A DNA stretch of 64,000 nt from positions 208,272,442 to 208,336,441 of the forward strand of contig NC_056523.1 in the NCBI RefSeq assembly GCF_019175285.1, read 5' to 3'. The DNA comes from Sceloporus undulatus. Taxonomy: Eukaryota; Chordata; Lepidosauria; Squamata; Phrynosomatidae. The first letter of the stretch is position 1; every line of letters starts with the position of its first letter. Under the pieces are notes generated by a model. That model did no database searches. It saw only the letters and a program-made list of their open reading frames with translations, and was not told the origin of the DNA. Position numbers and translations under genes: made by a program. Shown piece by piece: positions 12,801-21,800 of this stretch.

Positions 12801-15800
12801 TTCTAAAGAATACCATAAAAGTCATAAACCAGTGTAACCCACATTATCTATAAATACATGGTAAGCTGAAAGCTAGAAGAAAATCATTGTTTTCAACGGT
12901 GATTAAAATAATTCAAATATATGTCTGTTACTCGGAAGAAGGTACTCACAGAGTGGGGCCACTAAGTAAATGCCCTCGGTTATAGAGTTTGAGCTCCCTT
13001 ACCTGAAATGCTTGGGACCGAAAATGTTTTGGGTTTTGGATTTTTGAATATTGCATATACATAATGCATATCTTGGAGATGGGATCCAGTCTAAACAGCA
13101 TTCATTTTATTTCATATACCATAGCCTGAGGTAATTTTATACACAATATTTTCAAATAATTTTGTGCATAAACAAAGTTTGTGTACATTGAACCCTCAGA
13201 AAGCATGGTGTCAATCTCAGCACCCGTGGACAATTTTGGCTTTTTATAGTTTGGATTTCTGTTTTCGGATAAAGACTACTCCAGTGTATATTTAAACTGT
13301 GTATAATTGCCACAAATGAAAATTGCAAGGCACATTCGCTCAGAGTGAACTAAAAAATAGGTTACCAGGTTTGGTAAATCATCCCATGATTCTCCCAAAA
13401 GCCACTTTACATATATTGTAAATGGCAGGCAGGGAACCTATTTCAGCTTGAGAGTCCCAGTATAATTCAAGGAGTCCTCAGGCTAAATTCCAGTTGTGGC
13501 TGGCACTATAGGAAAAAAAGTGGGAACAAAGTTCTTGGATTTGTGTGAAATTCCTTACTGTCAGTGGACTAAGCTTGGGTGAGGATAATTTGATCTTTCT
13601 GAATATATGAGAAAATCCTTAAAAATGGGAAATGACTAACTGTGACAGTGTCATAGGGAAAGGGGTCTGGCTATCTCTGGGCCAGATTCAACTGGAGGAT
13701 CTGATTCTGCAAATCTGCTTAAAGGAGAAAAAGAGGCTTTTCTTTGTGTCTCCATACGTAATAATCAATTTGCTCATGAGCAAGAAAATTAAGAATGCAT
13801 TGCCTCATCTTCAGAGATGCTGAGTTATTAATAACAATAATACATAATAAAATTTATTTTATCCCGCCCTTCCCAAGATCAGGGTGGCTACAAACATGGT
13901 TAAAAACAATGGTGCAATAAACAATATAAAAAAAATAACAATTACACAGGCTACACCATACATCATAAAAACAGTCAATAGAACTAATAGAATTAAAAGC
14001 CCCTTAGCCCAACCTCTTGGCCACGGAAGACGAGGAGGAGGCCCACAGGTTTTTAATCGGGGAATGCTGTTGGAACAGGGAAGGTTTTTAAGTCCTTCTG
14101 AATTGGGCCAGGGGGGTAGTCGGCGGAGCCGGTGGGCAGCGTTATCCAAGGGCTGGGGCAGCCGTTGAGGAATGTCCTCTGTGTGTGGAGGATAACACTA
14201 GCCCAGGTACCTTCAGTAATTGCTGCCCAGACGTCTGAGGGTGGAGGCGGATGTATGGGGAGAGGCGGTCCTTCAGGATCCTGGGCCCAGCCATTTAGGG
14301 CTTTATAGGTAATTCACGACACCTTATATTGAATGGGCAGCCAATGGAGATCTTTCAAAACCGGTTGTTATTGCTGGTCCTGGAAACGCCAGTGACCAGC
14401 CGGGCTGCCATATTCTGCACCATTTGCAGCTTCCGAGTTTGGTAATAAGGTTGCCCTTGTAGAGTTACATTGCAGAAGTCCTAGTCTCGAATTACAGAGC
14501 ATCAACAGTTTCTCGGTCCCTCTGGGCCCGGTATGGGCGCAGCTGGCGAATAAGCCGCTGATGACAGGTGCTCTTGACCGTCGCATTCACCCTTAGAGTC
14601 AGATGGAGCGACAATCAAGAAGCACCCCAGACTGCGCACGGAAAGTCCTTCACCGGGAGCGTGGACCCCGTTCAGGACAGGTGGAACCACCGCACTTCCT
14701 GGACCAGGGAACCTATCACTGTACCTCCGTTTCTCGGATTCAACTTGAGTCGGTTTTCCCTCCCAGCCCATTACTGAACTCTAGAGACAGGCCACGAGAG
14801 AGAGCGCCATCCCCAGTACATCGCATCAGTCGGAGACATAGGAAAAATATTTGGGTGTTCATCAGCGTACTGTAAACCCGCGCCCCAGTCTCCGGATGAT
14901 TCTCTCCCCAGCGGTTTCATTTAAAGTCAAATAGCCATGGGAGACAGAGGCTCCTTGGGACCCAGTTTTAAGGGCCCGCTCGTCGGAGCACACGTCTCCC
15001 AGCTGCACCATCTGGGACCTCCGGAGGAGGGTCAGGACCGGAACCATGGAGCGCAGTGCTCCGCTTCCCACTCTGCCAGGCGTCCCAGAGGATGCCCTGG
15101 TCCTATGTATCGAAAGCCGCTAAGATGTCCAAGAGGCACCAGCAGGGACACGCTTCCCCTGTCGATGGCCAGACGGAGATCAACGACCAAGGCGACCATG
15201 GCCGTCTCAACCCCGTAACCCGCCCCGGAAGCCAGTTTGAAATGGGTCCAGATAACCGTTTATCAAGACCGCCTGAAGCTGGATTGCAACTGCCCTCTCG
15301 ATCACCTTACCCAAAAATGGTAGCAGCGAAACAGGCGATAATTATTATGTACCAGGGGGGGGCGAGGGAGGGCTTTTTAAAGATATGTTTTACAATGGCC
15401 AATTTCAATTGAGATGGAAATAGCCCATCCCTCAGAGATGTATTAACTATCCGCATAACAATAGTTATCGCCGGTCCCCCTGGGCCGCTAACCCGAGGGA
15501 CAGGGTCAAGAGAGCAGGTTGTCTTCCGAACACTTCCGAGGATCTTGTCCACATCCTCGGTAACTCACCGACTCAAACTGATCCAGTTTAACTAAGTCCA
15601 CGGACTCTGGGCACTTCTACCCTGGTTCTGCTAAAATGTCGGCGTTCAGACCTTCGCTTATGCGCGGGTTTATCCGCCAAAAAAGTTGTTAAACAGTCAC
15701 CGCAGGCCTTGAAGTTCAAGGATCTGGTTCAGGCAGGAGGGAGCTGAGTTAGCTCCCTACCACCCTGAACAACTCTGCCGGACGCGAAACTGCGGACGCA

Positions 15801-18800
15801 AACGAGCACCATAGAACGATTCTTTGTTGCTTGATTGCCTCTCCGTAGTCCTTCAACAGTTGGTCTAGGGAGCCTTGTGTCTAAGCAAAGCTGTTTCCGC
15901 AACGTACTCTAGCCGTCGCAGCGCCCTTTCCTTGCCTGGAGTCTTCCGTTATACAGTGGTGCCTCGGGTTACGAATTATTCGTACGCGGCCGCTTTCTTA
16001 ACCCGAAAAGCCTTCGTAAGCCGAATGTCCATAGGCGCTAATGGGAAAAGCCGCGATTCGTGCGAAAAAGCCGAAACACGCACAAAGTTTTTTCGTAACC
16101 CGAAAAAACATTCGTAACCCGAACAATAATTCCCTATGGGATTTTTTGCTATCCCGAAAAATTTCGTAACCTGGGTATTCGTCTCCCTGAGGTACCACTG
16201 TACCAGGGCTTACGTTTAGAAGCAGCCTGAGAGGGCGCTTGGGAGCGTACTGTGTATAGCCCTAGAAAGACCGGTTTCCAAATACCGGTGAGGGCATCAA
16301 CAGAGTCGCCGTCATTTCCAACCTGAGCCCCTCTAAGGCTTCTTGGAACCTCCAGGTTCCATCAGCCTTCGAGGGTGGACCATCCTAACAGGTCCACCAC
16401 ACCCAGGGGGGATCTGGGTAGAGGCCTGATTTCACCTCTACCAGGAAGTGATCCGTCCAACATTAACTATTTCCACCCACGGATTTTCCGCCTCTGTACA
16501 CAGAAGACCAAAACGAGAGTTACCCGCACAGTGCGTAGGACCGTTATCAGCTGGGACAGGCCATGGCGCCATGGTATCCATGAATTCCCGAGCCGCACCA
16601 GATGGAACATTGCTGGCTGTGAGGAGATGTTGAAGTCACCACGGACAAGAAGGCTGGGCATCTCCAACATTCAGCTCAGCGACCAGCGTGTCAGCTCGTG
16701 TAGGGAGTCCGCTATGCACGGGGTGGACCGATACACTATCCGAATCCCTAGACTGTCCCTAGCCTGGGTCAGGTAATTACACTCGATATAGGAGGTCTGT
16801 CGGATGTGGTTCCTGGTGAGGGACACGGTTGTTCCTATGTATCCAGGCCAACCACCCCCCCCCCCGCCCACCTAACCTGCGCTGGTCCTTCACCGAGAAC
16901 CAGCAGCAGGGCCTGAGCCCACACAGCCTCACTTTCAGGCCCAGCCAGGTCTTGTATGCAAGCCCGTCCACTTATGTCCTCCAACATATCGTGGAGGATG
17001 GGTCTTGTTGTTGATAGACCTGGCATGCCCAGGAGCCGCGCAGGTTTGTGGACGGTTGAGTGACCCTCAGGTCCTTAGGTTGGGAGGGGACAGGAAGGCG
17101 AGATAGATATGATGCATCGATCACGCCTTCCCCTGGGAAGCAAGTCCCTTCTCCCACCACCATACCTCCCCCTTGCCCACACAACCTCGATTCGCGCTCC
17201 GTCCGCAAGTGATGTTATCCCCGGCCCAGGCTTCCCCCGCATCCCTATCTCCCCCCACCCTTCTATGGCTACAGGGAAGAGCAGAGGTTAGCCACCACAG
17301 GCATCCTCTGCTCTTGGGCTAGTCCCAAAGCCTCCCTAGCCCGATAACACCTGCGCCGTTGTGCGGTTACGCAGCGGTGCCCCCTTCAGTCTGTGGGCGG
17401 CACTCCCGGGGCGGTGCTGCAGATGCGCACCTCTGACACCCCGGGAGAGGCCGCCCCGGCAGAAGCGTCCGCGTGGCGGTGGTAAGGGTCCGGCGGAGGA
17501 GGGGCAAAGGGGGTGTGTCAGGAGGGTCCGCGTGCGGCTTTATGCTCGCCTCTCTCACATGCGAGCTCCTCCCTGGCTTCCTCCAGCCTGTCTCTTAAAG
17601 GCCCCACTCACTGGCGCCAAACGCCAAGGCCAGGACGCCAACAAACAGGTTCCGCGCGGTGCCCCTTCAGTCCGTGTGCGGCACTCCCGGGGCGGTGCGC
17701 AGATGCGCACCTACACACGGGAGGAGGCCCGCCCGCAGAAAGCGCAGACGCTGGTCGGTGGTAAGGTGTCGGCGGAGGAGGAGGCAAAGGAGGGTGTGTC
17801 AGGAAGGTCCGAGCGCGCGTCTTTATCTGCTCTCTCACAGGCGCAGCTCCTTCTGGCTTCCCTCCAGCGTCTCTTATCCTTTCCATGGGTTTAATCCATT
17901 CCTATCACTTCTCAGACGCCTTGTGTGAATTCTTTTAACAAGAAGACAGGATGAACGAATAGGGATTTCCCATCCTGTTATGTAGGAAGACTTGAAATCA
18001 CCAGCCTCATTTCCCAATCAATTTACAGGAAGAAGAGGCACTGCTTTCTGAAAGGATGTGACGGTCACGCTTTTGAGGACATGCAAGCGCAGAACATGTT
18101 CTGATGCAGCAGTTGAGGGAGAAGGTGATGCCAACTTCAAGCTCATGTCAGAACGTATCAATCCAACCAGATTCCACAAGCTTCTAAGAGGAGAAGGAGG
18201 AGCTGGCAGACCAGGTGCTTACCTTGAAGACACAGGTGAGTGGAGAATAAGAGTTGGAAGCCACTCCGAATTTTGTGTTCTCATGGCACAGGGTTTGAAA
18301 TCCATTTGTGTGCACTATTGCACATTCTAGCTAAGTGGTTTCATTTCCTTTATTTTGTCTCTTGGTGGATGCCCAGTTACAAGTTTTACGTCAAACTAGA
18401 GGGAGAACATCTCCTGCAAAGCAACATTGGCAACTGGAGAAAAGGTTGGGCTTGCGGACCCAGGCCTAGAGATGAACAAACGTAAGGTAAGTGTAGTTAG
18501 AGCTGTGGTACCAATTCTTCACCCGCCGTATGGTTTCAGAGGAAACTGTGAAGGAGACATTAGGCAGACTTGACTTCAAGGCAGCCAGTCACAGTCAGAG
18601 AGACCATGAAGGGGGGCCGAGGCGATCAGAAATTAAAAGTAGGCGTGTGTGTTAAGGACAGAGACAAGAGTTGACAGTTGGAAGAGTCCGCGGGGGTGGG
18701 GAATAACCGTTCTTTGTTATTTTATTAACTTGACTGTATTATTACCCAATCAAGGTGTGGCTTCATGCTACTAATAACCAAAATAATTACAGAGAGTCTC

Positions 18801-21800
18801 GTGGTATCACCGGCGACTCATCCCCTCAACAGGTGTGGAGTCCTTGGCTCACTGGTCCCGTTGGCCTGGCAGCCAGAACGTTAATAGGACACTTGGAGAT
18901 TCCGTCCTTGAGCCGAGGCCAACCTCACGAGATTTGACCCACCCATTCTCCCAGCCTTAACCTACCTGTAAGGTTTGCTGTGGGTCTAAAATGGAGTAGG
19001 GGAGGCAACCATATACAGTTCCTTGAGCTTGTTGGAAGAAAGAGTGAATATAGATACAATTAAAAAAGAAATTAAAATAGAATTTTTTTAAGATTTAAAT
19101 CTTGTGTTTTCTACAGATTTTAAGGCGGACAGCAGAATAAATAAGTTCAAACCAATAGCACAGTAATAACAATGTAGTCAAAATGACAGTGGGCAACATG
19201 TAATAAACAATAAAAAAAGTAGGAGGGGAATGCACTAGCAGGAGAACAGCAGATTTCATTCGAAGGTAGACTTTGCTTGTAGCTGAAAGATGGGTACAAC
19301 AGATACACTTGTAGGCTTCTTTCTCTTGTTTCAGTGTTTGTGAGTCCTTTTGAACATTTGTCTCATCCTTAATAGCGGGGAGGGATGGTTATTTTTATTT
19401 GATCTTCTCCGGGGGAAAACACTGAGAAATCCCAAATAATTCTGTAATTATGATACAAACAGATTGCAAACCCTCTGGGTGTGTACATATATCGAAAGAG
19501 AGAAAAACACGGTGCAGAGGCGTTTGATGAAGACCAAAAAGGGCCGTGATGATGAAAGGAATACTGAACTTCAAAGGAGTAATAAGCAAGGCAGCCAGTG
19601 AAAATATTAAGTTGGTTGAGGCTTCGGGAGGGATACACTGAAAAAAGAAAAGCCGAATGAATTGAGGGTAGAAGGTCACGAGAGGAAGGGAGATGGTTGC
19701 TGCTGTTGGAATATGTTTGCAGGGGTTACCATGCTCATGAAATAGCATCTGTGTAACAAGCTGGATTGTCCTATTACCCGCCCGCACGGCTGAGCAGCAT
19801 GGGTGTGTGGTGATTGCAGACAAATCCGATCAAGCACCTAGTGCTGTTAGTATAAATGTTGTGCAGGAATAAGCAAAAGTAGAATTACTTTGTAGGTCAC
19901 ATGTGGTGTCTCTGTAGGCTCTCACAAATATAAGGCTTTCAAAATATAATTTACAACCTTCATGCTTTCTGACCACTGGCTATGCTGACCTGGGCTAATG
20001 ATATTGTAAGCAAATCTGGGGTGGGAACCTCTGAGGGTGAATCCAGCTGAAAACAGTTCTGCCTTTCTACAGTATACCTCCGTGTATGATTTTGCCAGAA
20101 TGCAACCCTTCCACATCATGTCATCCATCTTGCCTTCAGCCCAGCCATCCTTGTGCTTCAGCAATCGACAAAGTACTCTGGGTAACTCATACGCGGATGT
20201 GAAAGGTTTCTCCTTGCATCTAGAGCAAGGGGCTATTTTGGGAAATCAGTGACAGCTCATATGTGTCCAAATCTCTGTGTTAGCATGTTTTTTAAACCTG
20301 ATTAAATGGATTTTTCCCTCTTACCCTGTTTAAAACAGTCTGGGACAGTTTATAAAACTTAAAAACAAAACTATTAAGCTACTACAATATAAAAGAATAG
20401 TTTATAAAAATAATTTGCAGAGAGAATAAAAATACTGAAGAAGGATGAGAAAAGACAATGGGCGTGTGATTCAAAAGCTAGGAAGGTGTGGGGCGAAGGG
20501 TCTAAAAAGTGTCTCTGCTTGGTGCAGAAACAGCTCATGGTAAGTGAGAAATAGTTCTTGGTGAGAGTTTTTCACAAGGAGGATTACTTGGCATAGACTT
20601 GGATTGATTTTAGGCTTCCAGGTGGGTGGCAATGGTGGGGAGGAGATAGGCTTGATGGATGTGTTGGTGCCACGGTGTGATGCTTCTGGCCTTTTTCCTT
20701 TTTTCATTTTTTTCTTTCTGTTTTTTTCTTTACATTTGGCTCTACTCTTCTCTGAGGCTCAGTACTTAATCTGGACTGGTTTCATATTAGATCACAGGAG
20801 CGGCATCACATTTCAGAAGTTTCACATTGTAAGAAGAAAAAAAAGAAAAAAATTTCCCTGACTGTAGTGGGATTTAAAAATGGTATCATTAATTGCCAAT
20901 AAAGTGTTGTTGACATACTTGATGGACACCTGTGTGAAATTGGCTAAAATCCTCCACTACCTTAGTGCTGTCATGTTCCCAGTATTTTTTGCTTCATTAA
21001 ATATCATAGAATGTGACACTGAGGAAAAAATCAGTGTTATACATAAAAAAGTGTGTTGTAAATTGCAGTCACCAACACTCATGGCTTTGCGCTACTGTTG
21101 ACCTCACTCACGATTGCCATGGATGCCCTGTGTCATTCTGTGGAAATCCAAGCTGGGATCCAGTAAGCACAACTGGTAGAGCCCAGGTCTCTGCCAGAGT
21201 GCTTATGCTGTGGTGGGTTGGTTTGATGGAAATGGCACCTCTTCCTACTTCCTCCCTGGTATCAACTGGCTACTTCCTCCTTGGGTGCAAAGGATCATTA
21301 TGCAGGGGGGGGGTACTGGCTGCCTCATTCTGTGTGGTGTATGTGTATTCACATGCATGCATAACTGGTGGGGTATGTTGTGACTGTGCCTTCAGTTGTT
21401 TCTGAATATGGTGACCCTAAGGGAAACCTATCATGGGTTTTCTTGGGAGATTGTTCAGTGCCTTGCCTGAGACTGCTTGCCTATGTCACCCAAGAGAGGT
21501 CTACAGCAACAATAACGCTGCTGTTGTTGTTGCTATCAATATTCCTGCCCTTTCCTAGTTCCGGCCTCGAGTGGCTTACAACCAATTAAAAAAAGGAGAT
21601 AGTTGAAAATCCCCGCATACAATAGGTTAAAAAGAGATGAAATAATCAAAAAATGTAAAACAAATTAAACATACACTACTAAATGCACGCACACAGGGTG
21701 CATGTGGTGCTCTCTCGCCTCTCTCTCTCTCTCTCACACACAACACACACGCACACCCACTCTCAATACATGCCCTCATTACTGTGAGGACCTGAATATA

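Larger units (their letters stand above)
13828..17890 (-). mobile_element. CR1/L2-group LINE, nearly full length, broken
   Basis: A non-LTR retrotransposon read on the - strand. Its 3' end is at left, with AATAATAAT-rich text and TTTATTTTATCCCGCCCTTC on the + strand. The reverse transcriptase is recognisable in pieces: SCSLDP-like ([10 protein letters not shown]), [40 protein letters not shown] and IIRRLGRG near 14880. The endonuclease motif RGDFNIS lies near 16640. A GC-rich region to 17880 with two tandem units looks like its 5' UTR. A 247-bp MITE interrupts it at 15954-16200. Stops and frame changes are frequent, but in this error-rich stretch true decay and sequencing error cannot be told apart. 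Clade assigned from motif wording only. Confidence 0.75.
12724..18028 (+). other. RNF20: Large RNF20 intron between e10 and e11
   Basis: Contains a MER8-like Tigger copy (12991-13283) and a nearly full-length CR1/L2-type LINE on the - strand (about 13828-17890) with a nested MITE. No host exon is seen inside. Confidence 0.7.
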
